From assembly GCA_041394725.1 (NCBI GenBank), contig JAWKHR010000022.1, positions 41,488 to 105,487 on the forward strand: a stretch of DNA of 64,000 nt, written 5' to 3'. The DNA is from JAWKHR01 sp041394725. Its GTDB lineage: Bacteria; Acidobacteriota; Vicinamibacteria; Vicinamibacterales; SCN-69-37. Below are positions 47,232 through 55,807 of the stretch, piece by piece. The position numbers were made by a program, and so were the translations under genes. Under the pieces are notes generated by a model that saw only the letters and a program-made list of their open reading frames with translations, was not told the origin of the DNA and did no database searches. Each line of letters begins with the position of its first letter. Position 1 is the stretch's first letter.

Positions 47232-48208
47232 CGGGCGCACGCGGCGCGACTCCGGGCCCGCTGCGGACCGCGGTGATCGGTGTCGGACACCTCGGCCGCC
47301 ATCACGCGCGGCTGCTGGCGTCCGTGCCCGGCACGACCTTCGTGGCCGCCGCCGACCTCCAGCGCGAGCGGGCCGAGGCGGCCGTGCAGGGCACCGGCGC
47401 CCGCGCCGTCACCGACGCCGCGGCGCTCGCCGGCGAGGTGGACGCGGTCGTCGTGGCGGTGCCGACCGACCAGCACCTCGCGGTCGCGCGCCCGTTCCTC
47501 GAGGCGGGCGTCCACGTACTGGTGGAAAAGCCGATCGCCTCGTCGCTCGACGAGGCCGACGAGCTGATCCGCCTGGCCGGCCGATCCGGCGCGGTGCTCG
47601 CGGTGGGGCACACCGAGCGGTTCAACCCGGCGGTGCAGGCGGCGCTGCCGGTCCTGCGGACGCCGCGGTTTGTCGAGGTGCACCGGCTGAGCGGGTTTCC
47701 GGAGCGCAGCCTCGACATCGACGTCGTCTTCGACGTGATGATCCACGACCTCGACCTGATGCTGGCCGTGGACGGCACGGAGGTGACCGCGGTCGAGGCC
47801 ATCGGCGTGCCGGTGCTGACGCCGCGGGTGGACATCGCGAACGCGCGGCTCAAGTTCGCCTCGGGCTGCGTGGCGAACATCACGGCCAGCCGGATCAGCC
47901 GCGACAAGGTGCGGAAGGTGCGCTTCTTCCAGCCGGACATGTACGTCTCGGTGGACTACGGCGCGCAGGAGCTGGAGGTCTGGCGCCTCACGCCGCGGCC
48001 CGGCGGGCGGCCGGCCATCGAAGGCGGGCCGGTCGAGGTGGCGAAGGACGAGCCGCTGCGGCAGGAACTGCTCGACTTCACGACCGCGATCCGCGACGGA
48101 CGGCCGCCGCGGGTGGACGGGGCGGCCGGGCGACGCGCGCTGGCGCTCGCGACGCGCGTGGCCCTCGCCATCGAGGACGGACTGCGGGAGGCGCCGCCGC
48201 TCGAGTGA
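47228..48208 (+). CDS. Gfo/Idh/MocA-family oxidoreductase
   Basis: A 326-residue NAD(P)-dependent dehydrogenase. The Rossmann loop is AVIGVGHLGRHHARLLASV and the EKP motif lies in HVLVEKPIASSLDEAD. The C-terminal beta-sheet domain includes MIHDLDLMLAVDG. Genes of this subgroup often lie beside lpxI/lpxB, so a sugar-nucleotide substrate connected with lipid A or surface glycan is likely, though not readable from sequence. GTGA overlap couples it to lpxI. Confidence 0.88.
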   Translation: MTGARGATPGPLRTAVIGVGHLGRHHARLLASVPGTTFVAAADLQRERAEAAVQGTGARAVTDAAALAGEVDAVVVAVPTDQHLAVARPFLEAGVHVLVEKPIASSLDEADELIRLAGRSGAVLAVGHTERFNPAVQAALPVLRTPRFVEVHRLSGFPERSLDIDVVFDVMIHDLDLMLAVDGTEVTAVEAIGVPVLTPRVDIANARLKFASGCVANITASRISRDKVRKVRFFQPDMYVSVDYGAQELEVWRLTPRPGGRPAIEGGPVEVAKDEPLRQELLDFTTAIRDGRPPRVDGAAGRRALALATRVALAIEDGLREAPPLE

Positions 48209-48233
48209 TCGCGCGACGCCGGGATCCTGGACC

Positions 48234-49688
48234 ATGTTTGCAGACATCAACGCGTTCATCACCGAACTCGACCGGCGGAAGGAGCTGGCCCGCATCACCG
48301 AGCCGGTGAGTCCCCACCTGGAGATCGCCGCCGTCGTGGACCGGGCCTGCAAGTCGCCCGGCGGCGGGCCGGCGCTCCTGTTCGAGCAGCCGACCGGTGG
48401 GACGATGCCGGTGGCCGCGAACCTCTTCGGGTCGCTCTCGCGCATGTGCCTGGCGCTCGGCGTGTCGTCGCTCGACGAGATCGCGAAGGAGATCGAGGAG
48501 CTGACCACGCCGCCGATGCCGCGCGGCTTCATGGACGCCATCCGGATGATGCCGCTCGTCAGCCGGCTCACGGACCTGATGCCGAAGACGGTCCGCGACG
48601 CGCCGTGCCAGGAGGTCGTCCGGCCCGACGGCGGTCTCGACGAGCTGCCGGTGCTGACGACGTGGCCCGAGGACGGCGGGCCGTTCATCACGCTGCCGCT
48701 CGTCATCACGCGCGATCCCGAGACCGGGATGCGCAACATCGGCACCTACCGCATGCAGGTCTACGACCGGCGCACGACGGGGATGCACTGGCAGCGCCAC
48801 AAGGGCGGCGCGCAGCACCACCGCGTCGCCGAGCGGATGGGGAAGCGCCTCGAGGTGGCCGTCGCGCTCGGCGCCGATCCCGTGCTGCACTACGCCGCCA
48901 CCGCGCCGATGCCGGAGGGCCTCGACGAGCTGATGCTCGCCGGCGTGCTCGCGAAGAAGCGGGTCGAGCTGGTCAAGTGCCGCACCGTGGACCTCGAGGT
49001 GCCGGCCAACGCGCAGATCGTCCTCGAGGGCTACGTCGAGCCCGGCGAACGCCGGCGTGAGGGGCCGTTCGGCGACCACACGGGCCTCTACTCGCTCGCC
49101 GACGACTTCCCGGTCTTCCACATGACCTGCCTCACCATGCGGAAGAAACCCACCTACCTGACCACCGTGGTCGGCCGGCCGCCGATGGAGGACCTCTACA
49201 TCGGCCTGGCCAGCGAACGGATCTTCCTGCCGCTCATCCGGAAGACGCTGCCCGAGATCGTGGACATGCACTTCCCGGCGGCGGGGATCTTCCACAACCT
49301 CGTCCTGGTCTCGATCGACAAGCGCTACCCGGGCCACGCCCGCAAGATCATGAGCGCGTTCTGGGGGCTCGGCCAGCTCATGTTCTCCAAGTGCATCGTC
49401 GTCGTCGACTCGGACGTCAACGTGCAGGACGAGGCCGAGGTCGCCTGGGTCGTCGGGACGCACGTGGATCCGGCGCGTGACGTCGAGATCACGAAGGGCC
49501 CGGTGGACGACCTCGACGATGCCGCGCTGTTCCCGGCCTACGGTGGGAAGATGGGCATCGACGCGACGCGCAAGTGGCCGTCCGAGGGCGTCACCCGCGA
49601 GTTCCCGACGAAGCTGCGGACCTCGGACGCGGCGGCCCGGCGTGCCGAGGACATCTGGGCCCGGATCGCGGGACGGAAGACATCATGA
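48234..49688 (+). CDS. UbiD-family decarboxylase, probably for menaquinone
   Basis: A 484-residue prenylated-FMN decarboxylase. UbiD-family features include VVDRACKSPGGGPALLFEQP, RNIGTYRMQVYDRRTTGMHW and QRHKGGAQHH (cofactor and metal region), the catalytic Glu-Arg-Glu network in LEGYVEPGERRREGPFGDHT, and DDLDDAALFPAYGGKMGID. Because mqnA, mqnC, mqnP and ubiX are downstream, it probably decarboxylates the prenylated 6-naphthoate of the futalosine pathway. The stop overlaps the mqnE-like gene by ATGA. UbiX, which makes the cofactor, is encoded at 55808. Confidence 0.9.
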   Translation: MFADINAFITELDRRKELARITEPVSPHLEIAAVVDRACKSPGGGPALLFEQPTGGTMPVAANLFGSLSRMCLALGVSSLDEIAKEIEELTTPPMPRGFMDAIRMMPLVSRLTDLMPKTVRDAPCQEVVRPDGGLDELPVLTTWPEDGGPFITLPLVITRDPETGMRNIGTYRMQVYDRRTTGMHWQRHKGGAQHHRVAERMGKRLEVAVALGADPVLHYAATAPMPEGLDELMLAGVLAKKRVELVKCRTVDLEVPANAQIVLEGYVEPGERRREGPFGDHTGLYSLADDFPVFHMTCLTMRKKPTYLTTVVGRPPMEDLYIGLASERIFLPLIRKTLPEIVDMHFPAAGIFHNLVLVSIDKRYPGHARKIMSAFWGLGQLMFSKCIVVVDSDVNVQDEAEVAWVVGTHVDPARDVEITKGPVDDLDDAALFPAYGGKMGIDATRKWPSEGVTREFPTKLRTSDAAARRAEDIWARIAGRKTS

Positions 49689-50590
49689 CGGATACGACGA
49701 CGTCGGTGCTGGCGGATCTCGAGCGGCGGCTGGCCGCGGGCGAGGCCTTCGGCCGGGCCGACGCGGAGCGGATCAGCACCTGCGCCGACCTCATCGGCGT
49801 CGGCGTGCTGGGGGAAGCGGCCCGCCGGGCCGCGCGGGGGGCCCGTGTCACGTTCGGCCGGGTGCTCACGGCCGGTCCCGGCGCGGCGATCGAGCCGGGT
49901 GAAGCCGGCGAGGTCAGGCTCATCGACGCCGGTACCGACCGTGTGGCGCTCGTCGCGCGCGTCCGCGAGGCGCGCGCGGCGGCGGGTCGCTGCGCCCTGA
50001 CGGGGTTCACGGTGCCGGAACTGCTCGCGCTCGCGGGCGGCGACCGCGCCGCCCTGGCCGGCGTGGCGAGCGACCTGGCCGCCGCGGGGCTCGAGTCGGT
50101 CGCCGACGCGCCGATCGATCGGCTGGGCGACGCGGCGGACCCGATCGAGATCGTGCGCGCGCTCCAGCAGGGCGGGCTCGGTGTCTGGCGCGCGACGGTG
50201 ACGGACGCGCAGGGGCCCGCGCGCCTCGACGTCATCGAGCGCGCGGCGGCCATCCAGGACGCCACCGGTGCGTTCCGCGCGTTCGCGCCCCTCCCGCTCG
50301 CCGACTCCCGCGACGAGCCGGCCACCGGCTACGACGACGTCAGGACGATCGCGGCCGCGCGGCTTCGATGCATGACGATCCCGTCCATCCAGGTGGACTG
50401 GCAGATCTACGGGCCGAAGCTCGCGCAGGTCGCGATCGCCTACGGTGCCGACGACCTCGACAACGTGCCGGCGGTGGACACGGTCCAGCTCGGCCACCGG
50501 CGGTCGCCGCGCGAGGATCTCGAGCGGCAGATCCGGTCCGCCTTTGCCGAGCCCGCGGAACGCAACGGGCGATTCGAGGTTCGCGCGTGA
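49685..50590 (+). CDS. Degenerate MqnE-like protein lacking radical SAM cysteines
   Basis: A 301-residue protein aligned by eye with aminofutalosine synthase MqnE: the N-terminal DLIGVGVLGEAARRAARGAR region, AAIQDATGAFRAFAPLPL in place of the RELQDETGGFQAFIPLAF stretch, GPKLAQVAIAYGADDLDN, and a C-terminal PREDLERQIRSAFAEPAERN. Where MqnE carries CX3CX2C there is AGPGAAIEPGEAGE; the only Cys are at 33, 103 and 229. It cannot bind the usual cluster. It is about 70 residues shorter than MqnE. ATGA/GTGA overlaps tie it to ubiD and mqnA, so it is maintained in the operon, perhaps as a non-catalytic partner. Confidence 0.72.
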   Translation: MTDTTTSVLADLERRLAAGEAFGRADAERISTCADLIGVGVLGEAARRAARGARVTFGRVLTAGPGAAIEPGEAGEVRLIDAGTDRVALVARVREARAAAGRCALTGFTVPELLALAGGDRAALAGVASDLAAAGLESVADAPIDRLGDAADPIEIVRALQQGGLGVWRATVTDAQGPARLDVIERAAAIQDATGAFRAFAPLPLADSRDEPATGYDDVRTIAAARLRCMTIPSIQVDWQIYGPKLAQVAIAYGADDLDNVPAVDTVQLGHRRSPREDLERQIRSAFAEPAERNGRFEVRA

Positions 50591-51408
50591 GACGGCCGGC
50601 CAGGCTCGGCGCGGTCAGCTACCTGAACGTCCGGCCCCTGGTAGACGGGCTCGATCGGCGCCCCGACCTCGTCTCGCTGCGGTTCGACGTGCCGTCGGTC
50701 TGCGCGACCCTGCTCGAGGCAGGAGAGATCGACCTCGGCATGGTGCCGTCGATCGCGTACCTCGACCGGCCGGCGGACCGCGTGGTGCCGGGCGTGTGCA
50801 TCGGGTCCGACGGTCCGGTGGCGTCGGTGGCGCTGTTCTCGCGCCGCCCAATCGCGGAGGTGCGGTCGATCGCGCTGGACACCTCGTCGCGGACCTCGGC
50901 GGCGCTGACGCGCATCCTCTGCGCGAGGCGGTTCGGCATCGCGCCGCGGTTCCTGTCCCATCGGCCGGACCTGCCCGCGATGCTCGAGGCGGCCGACGCG
51001 GCGCTGCTCATCGGCGACCCCGCGCTGTTCGTGGACCACGCGGCGCTCGGGCTCGCGAAGACGGACCTCGGCGCGGAATGGACGGCGATGACCGGGCTCC
51101 CGTTCGTCTGGGCGGTGTGGGCGGGCCGTCCGGACGCGGCCGGTCCCGACGTCGTCGCCGCGCTGCAGCAGGCCGCCGAGGCGGGCATGGCCCGGACGGA
51201 CGAGATCGCGGACGCCTACTGCGAATCGCAGCCGGATCGCCGCCCGATCGCGCGGGCCTACCTGCGGGAGAACCTGATGTTCCGCCTGACGCCGCGGGCG
51301 CTCGACGGGCTGCGGGCCTACTACGCCGCGGCCGCGGCGCTCGGCCTCGCCGGCGGGGACGCGCGCGTGGACTTCTTCGACGACGCGGGCGCGGGAGCCC
51401 GGGCATGA
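50587..51408 (+). CDS. mqnA: Chorismate dehydratase MqnA
   Basis: A 273-residue enzyme that dehydrates chorismate to 3-(1-carboxyvinyl)oxybenzoate, the first futalosine-pathway step. The periplasmic-binding-protein-like fold is recognisable from LGAVSYLNVRPLVDGLD, LEAGEIDLGMVPSIAYL, IALDTSSRTSAALTRIL and DLGAEWTAMTGLPFVWAVWA. It is cytoplasmic, with no signal peptide. Start GTG 50587 overlaps the preceding stop, and its stop overlaps dinB by ATGA. The assignment is supported by mqnC, the deaminase and mqnP downstream. Confidence 0.92.
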   Translation: MRRPARLGAVSYLNVRPLVDGLDRRPDLVSLRFDVPSVCATLLEAGEIDLGMVPSIAYLDRPADRVVPGVCIGSDGPVASVALFSRRPIAEVRSIALDTSSRTSAALTRILCARRFGIAPRFLSHRPDLPAMLEAADAALLIGDPALFVDHAALGLAKTDLGAEWTAMTGLPFVWAVWAGRPDAAGPDVVAALQQAAEAGMARTDEIADAYCESQPDRRPIARAYLRENLMFRLTPRALDGLRAYYAAAAALGLAGGDARVDFFDDAGAGARA

Positions 51409-51905
51409 CGCGACAGGACCTGGCGGCGCTGCTCGACTTCCACTACTGGGCCCGCGACCGCATGCTCGAGGCCGCGGGCCGCCTCGCGCCGGAGCAGTTC
51501 ACGAGCGATCTCGGCAGCAGCTTCGCCTCGGTCCGCGACACCATCGTCCATCTGTACGAGGCCGACTGGATCTGGCACCAGCGCTGGACGGGCACCTCGC
51601 CGACCGGAGGGCCGGCCACCGGCGACTGGCGGGACGTCGGCACCGTGGCGTCGGCCTGGCGCGACCTGGAGGCGGAGGTGCGCGCGATGGTCGCGGGCCT
51701 CGACGAGGCGGGCGTGACGCGCGAGGTCGAGTACCGCACGCTCAAGGGGCTCGCCGGTCGGTTGCCCTTCTGGCAGCTCGTCCAGCACGTGGTCAATCAC
51801 GGCACGTATCACCGCGGCCAGGTGACGACGATGCTGCGGCAGCTCGGCGCGCCGCCGCCGGCCGGCACCGACCTGTTCACCTACTATCGCGAGCGCCAGG
51901 GATGA
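51405..51905 (+). CDS. DinB-family metal-binding protein
   Basis: A 166-residue four-helix-bundle protein of the DinB/YfiT family. The metal triad is H49 (DTIVHLYEADW), H132 and H136 (QHVVNHGTYHRGQ). Family members often act as thiol-S-transferases using bacillithiol, mycothiol or glutathione, or have unknown function. ATGA overlaps on both sides bind it to mqnA and the cupin gene within the menaquinone operon, but no menaquinone role is known. Confidence 0.88.
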   Translation: MTRQDLAALLDFHYWARDRMLEAAGRLAPEQFTSDLGSSFASVRDTIVHLYEADWIWHQRWTGTSPTGGPATGDWRDVGTVASAWRDLEAEVRAMVAGLDEAGVTREVEYRTLKGLAGRLPFWQLVQHVVNHGTYHRGQVTTMLRQLGAPPPAGTDLFTYYRERQG

Positions 51906-52363
51906 CCGGCGCCCGCCCGGGAGGGCTCATGAACGGCACAGAGGACTCCGCGCTTCGCGCGCCCGTCGAGGCGCACGATGGCATCGCCGTGCTGCGCGGC
52001 GGCGGCAGCGGCCGCGGCTGGAACGGCATCCGGTACAAGACCGGGCTCTCGGCGAAGAACGTCAACGCGAAGCAGCTGTCCATGAATGTCGCCACGATTC
52101 CGCCCGGCGGCGTCGCGAAGGCGCACATCCACGTGGATTTCGAGGTGATGCTCTACATCCTGGCCGGCCGGGTCCGCCACGAGTTCGGCCCCGCGCTGGA
52201 GCACACGGTCGAGAACGTCGCGGGGGACTTCATCTTCATCGAGCCGGGCGTGCCGCACGAGGTGTTCAACGCCAGCGACACCGAGCCGGTCGTCGCCGTC
52301 GTGGCGCGTTCGGACGCGAGCGAGTGGGAGCACATCGCGCCCTTCGAGCGGCCGGCGCGGTGA
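51902..52363 (+). CDS. Cupin-domain protein
   Basis: A 153-residue single-domain cupin. The first cupin motif is GVAKAHIHVDFEVMLYILAG with His, His and Glu ligands, and the second is GDFIFIEPGVPHEVFN with the last His. The metal-binding set is complete, so an enzymatic or sensory role is possible. Two starts are possible, ATG 51902 (overlapping the dinB stop) and ATG 51929. It lies inside the menaquinone cluster. After it TAGAAT (52389-52394) may be a -10 box for mqnC. Confidence 0.85.
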   Translation: MTGARPGGLMNGTEDSALRAPVEAHDGIAVLRGGGSGRGWNGIRYKTGLSAKNVNAKQLSMNVATIPPGGVAKAHIHVDFEVMLYILAGRVRHEFGPALEHTVENVAGDFIFIEPGVPHEVFNASDTEPVVAVVARSDASEWEHIAPFERPAR

Positions 52364-52427
52364 GGCGGTCGGATCGGCCGGCATTCGCTAGAATGACGAG
52401 GATGGGCCACACCCCGGGGGCGGGACG

Positions 52428-53651
52428 ATGAGCGTCCAGGCCATTGCCGACAGGGTTGCCGCGGGCGGCCGGCTGACGCCGGACGAGGCGCTCGAGCTGT
52501 ACCGGTCGGCGCCGACGACCCTGCTCGGCCGGCTGGCCGACGACGTGCGCCGGCGGAAGCACCCGGAGGGCGTGGTCACCTACATCATCGACCGCAACGT
52601 CAACTACACGAACGTCTGCGTGGCGCGCTGCCGGTTCTGCGCCTTCTACCGTCCGGTCGGCTCCGCCGAGGGGTATACCCTCGGGTTCGAGGAGATCTTC
52701 GGGAAGATCGACGAGACGATCGCGCTCGGCGGCGGGCAGCTGCTGCTGCAGGGCGGGCACAACCCGGACATCCCGATCGACTGGTACGAGGACCTGTTCC
52801 GCCGGGTGAAGGCAAGGTATCCCGACTTCCGGCTGCACGCGCTGTCGCCGCCCGAGGTGATCCACATCGCGCGGCTCTCGCAGCTCCCGGTGCCCGAGGT
52901 CATCCGGCGCCTGGTGGCGGCCGGGCTCGACAGCATCCCCGGCGGCGGCGCGGAGATCCTCGTCGACCGCGTGCGGAAGCTCCTCAACTGCCACGGCAAG
53001 GCCACGGCCGACGAGTGGCTCGACGTGATGCGCCACGCGCATCGCGCCGGCCTGCGCACGACGGCGACGATGATGTACGGCACGGTGGAGACGGTCGAGG
53101 AACGCATCGAGCACCTCGTCCGCCTGCGCGATCTGCAGGACGAGACCGGCGGCTTCACCGCGTTCATCACCTGGAGCTACCAGCCGCAGCACACCGAACT
53201 CGGCGGGACCGAGGCCACCGGCGTCGAGTACCTGCGGATGCTCGCGCTCTCGCGACTCGTCCTCGACAACTTCGACAACCTGCAGGCGTCGTGGGTGACC
53301 CAGGGCGGCAAGGTGGGGCAGCTGAGCCTGGCGTTCGGCGCGAACGACATGGGCAGCGTGATGATCGAGGAGAACGTCGTCCGCGCCGCCGGCGCCGAGT
53401 ACTGCATGGACGAGTTCGAGGTCGTCCGCAACGTCGAGAACGCCGGCTTCACGGCGAAGCGCCGCAACATGCACTACGAGATCCTGGGCGGGCCGATGTT
53501 CCGCGAGCGCGACGTGCCGCGCATGCTGGAGCTGGCCGTGGCCCGTCGCGACGGCCGGGGCGGCGAGTCCCCGGACCTGCGCGGCTATGCCGCGCGCAGC
53601 CGGCCGGCCCGCGAGGCGCGCGCGCCGGGCCCGCGGCCCATCGACCACTGA
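52428..53651 (+). CDS. mqnC: Dehypoxanthine futalosine cyclase MqnC
   Basis: A 407-residue radical SAM enzyme that cyclises dehypoxanthine futalosine. The cluster motif CX3CX2C is C64-C68-C71 in NYTNVCVARCRFCAFYRP. Further family features are GGGQLLLQGGHNPDIPIDWY, LDSIPGGGAEILVDRVRK and QDETGGFTAFITWSYQPQHT, and LSLAFGANDMGSVMIEENVV near the end. Length and motifs are complete, in contrast to the degenerate MqnE-like protein upstream. The C-terminal 40 residues are Arg/Pro-rich and lie outside the known domain. Confidence 0.95.
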   Translation: MSVQAIADRVAAGGRLTPDEALELYRSAPTTLLGRLADDVRRRKHPEGVVTYIIDRNVNYTNVCVARCRFCAFYRPVGSAEGYTLGFEEIFGKIDETIALGGGQLLLQGGHNPDIPIDWYEDLFRRVKARYPDFRLHALSPPEVIHIARLSQLPVPEVIRRLVAAGLDSIPGGGAEILVDRVRKLLNCHGKATADEWLDVMRHAHRAGLRTTATMMYGTVETVEERIEHLVRLRDLQDETGGFTAFITWSYQPQHTELGGTEATGVEYLRMLALSRLVLDNFDNLQASWVTQGGKVGQLSLAFGANDMGSVMIEENVVRAAGAEYCMDEFEVVRNVENAGFTAKRRNMHYEILGGPMFRERDVPRMLELAVARRDGRGGESPDLRGYAARSRPAREARAPGPRPIDH

Positions 53652-53699
53652 TCGGTCCTTGATCGTCCGGCCGGTCCCGACCCCCGGACGCGTGGAGCC

Positions 53700-54914
53700 A
53701 TGGCCCTTCTGTCCTCCCGCTGGCTGCTCCCCATCGACCGCCCGCCGATCCACGGCGGCTGGATCGACGTCGCCGACGGGCGCATCCGCCGGCTGGGGCA
53801 GGGCGCGCCGCCGGGGCCGGCCGAGGACCTCGGCGACGTGGCGATCCTGCCCGGTCTGGTCAACGCGCACACGCATCTCGAGCTGAGCTGGATGGCCGGC
53901 CACGTGCCGCCGGCCGGCTCACTGGTCGACTGGATCCGCGACGTCCTGCGGGTCCGGGCCGCGGGGCCCGCCGGCGGGTCGGCCGCGGCGCGCGAGGCGG
54001 CGTTCGCCGCGGCGCGGACCCTGCGGGCCACGGGCACCGTGCTCGTCGGCGACGTCTCGAACGAGCTGACGACGCCCGCCGCGATCGAGGCGGCGGGCCT
54101 CGCCGGTGTCGTGTTCCACGAGCTGATCGGGTTCAACGCCGCCGACCCGGTGCTGGTCGTGCGCGAGGCGCTGGACCGGATCGCCGCCGTGCGCCTCGCG
54201 CACCCCGATCGCCTCGGCCTCACGCTGGCGCCGCACGCGCCCTACTCGGTGGCGCCTGGGCTGTTCGCGGAGATCGCGCGGCACGTGCCCGATGGTCCGC
54301 TGGCCGTGCACCTGGCCGAGTCGGCCGAGGAGGTCGAGTTCCTCCGGACGGGGACCGGGCCGTTCCGGCGCCTGCTCGAGGACCTGGGCGTCTGGCACGG
54401 CGGCTGGCAGGCGCGCGGGGAGGATCCGGTCGCGTTTCTCGATCGCGTCGGCTGCCTGCGCGCGGGGCTGGTCGCGGTGCACGGCGTCCACCTGGGGGAC
54501 GCCGCGCTCGCGCGGCTCGTGCGCCTCGGCGCGATCGTGGTCGCGTGTCCCCGCAGCAACGTGTGGGTGGGCGCCGGCCTGCCGCGGCTCTCGCACTGGT
54601 ATGCGGAGGGCCTGGCGGTCGCGATCGGCACGGACAGCCTCGCGTCGTCGCCGACGCTCAACCTGTTCGACGAGCTCGCGGAGATGCGCCGGCTCGCGCC
54701 AGACGTGAGCGCCGCGTGCCTGCTCGAGAGTGCCACGCGGGTGGGGGCCGAGGCGCTGGGATTCGGCTGGGACTACGGCACGCTGGCGCCGGGGAAGGTG
54801 GCGGCGCTGACGGCGGTCGAGGTCCCGCCGGCCGTGACCGATGTGGAAGAATACCTGGTCGGCGGCGTGCCGATCGCGGCCATCCGGCCGCTGCACGGTC
54901 CCGAGGCATCCTGA
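53700..54914 (+). CDS. mqnX: Amidohydrolase, probable aminodeoxyfutalosine deaminase
   Basis: A 404-residue TIM-barrel metal-dependent amidohydrolase. Metal ligands are visible as NAHTHLE (H57, H59), LAPHAPYSVAP, VHLAESAEEV and GTDSLASSPTLNLFDE. The subgroup resembles 6-amino-6-deoxyfutalosine deaminases. Its position after mqnC and before mqnP fits the deamination that makes futalosine. Because other family members deaminate adenosine or guanine derivatives, the exact substrate is inferred from context. The start at ATG 53700 is preceded by GGAGCC. Confidence 0.82.
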   Translation: MALLSSRWLLPIDRPPIHGGWIDVADGRIRRLGQGAPPGPAEDLGDVAILPGLVNAHTHLELSWMAGHVPPAGSLVDWIRDVLRVRAAGPAGGSAAAREAAFAAARTLRATGTVLVGDVSNELTTPAAIEAAGLAGVVFHELIGFNAADPVLVVREALDRIAAVRLAHPDRLGLTLAPHAPYSVAPGLFAEIARHVPDGPLAVHLAESAEEVEFLRTGTGPFRRLLEDLGVWHGGWQARGEDPVAFLDRVGCLRAGLVAVHGVHLGDAALARLVRLGAIVVACPRSNVWVGAGLPRLSHWYAEGLAVAIGTDSLASSPTLNLFDELAEMRRLAPDVSAACLLESATRVGAEALGFGWDYGTLAPGKVAALTAVEVPPAVTDVEEYLVGGVPIAAIRPLHGPEAS

Positions 54915-54918
54915 GTCC

Positions 54919-55794
54919 ATGACATCCGGTTTCGAGGCGGTCGCGGCACGGGCGCGCACCTACGCGTCGTTCGTGCGGATCAGCCACTCGGTGTTCGCGC
55001 TGCCGTTCGCGCTGGTCGGCGCGCTGCTCGCGGCGCGCGTCGCGCCGTTCGCGCCGTCGCGCCTCGTCTGGATCGTCCTCTGCATGGTCTTCGCGCGGAG
55101 CGCGGCGATGGGCTTCAACCGCCTCGCCGACGCGCGGTTCGACGCGCGCAACCCGCGCACCGACATGCGCGAGCTGCCGCGCGGCCGGATGTCGCGCGCC
55201 GAGGCCGCCGGTTTCGTCGTCGTCTCGTCCGTGCTCTTCGTGGCCAGCGCGTGGCCGCTCGGGCCGCTCTGCTTCTGGCTGTCGCCGGTCGCGCTCGCCA
55301 TCGTCTTCTGGTATTCCCTGGCGAAGCGCTTCACGACGTGGACGCAGCTCTTCCTCGGCCTGGCGATGGCCGTCGCGCCGGTCGGGGGCTGGCTCGCGGC
55401 AGGCGGCCGGGGCGGCTGGGAGCCGTGGCTGCTGGGCCTGGCGATCGCGGCCTGGGTCGGCGGCTTCGACGTGCTCTACGCCTGCCAGGATCTCGACGTG
55501 GACCGCCGGGAAGGCCTGCAGTCGATCCCGGTCCGGTTCGGCGTGCCCGGGTCGCTGGTCATCTCGCGCGGCATGCACGTGGTGACGGTCGCGTGCCTCG
55601 TGGCGCTCGGGCTCATCGCGCGACTGGGGCCGATCTACCTGGCCGGCGTCGCGGGCGTCGCGGCGCTGCTCGCCTGGGAGCAGTCGCTGGTTTCGGCCGA
55701 CGACCTCTCGCAGGTCAAGCGCGCGTTCGACATGAACGGCTGGGTCGGCATACTGTATTTCCTCACGACCGCCGCGGCGATCTACTGGCCGTGA
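54919..55794 (+). CDS. mqnP: UbiA-family prenyltransferase MqnP
   Basis: A 291-residue integral membrane prenyltransferase with about eight or nine helices. The two Asp-rich prenyl-diphosphate motifs are NRLADARFDARNPRTD and DLDVDRREG (in ACQDLDVDRREGLQSIPVRF). Putative 4-hydroxybenzoate octaprenyltransferase-like proteins of this subgroup prenylate 6-naphthoate in the futalosine pathway. The ATG at 54919 is four bases after the deaminase stop. Loss of FDMNGWVGILYF-like C-terminal context is not seen; the protein is full length. Confidence 0.9.
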   Translation: MTSGFEAVAARARTYASFVRISHSVFALPFALVGALLAARVAPFAPSRLVWIVLCMVFARSAAMGFNRLADARFDARNPRTDMRELPRGRMSRAEAAGFVVVSSVLFVASAWPLGPLCFWLSPVALAIVFWYSLAKRFTTWTQLFLGLAMAVAPVGGWLAAGGRGGWEPWLLGLAIAAWVGGFDVLYACQDLDVDRREGLQSIPVRFGVPGSLVISRGMHVVTVACLVALGLIARLGPIYLAGVAGVAALLAWEQSLVSADDLSQVKRAFDMNGWVGILYFLTTAAAIYWP

Positions 55795-55807
55795 CGGCCG
55801 GCCGTCC

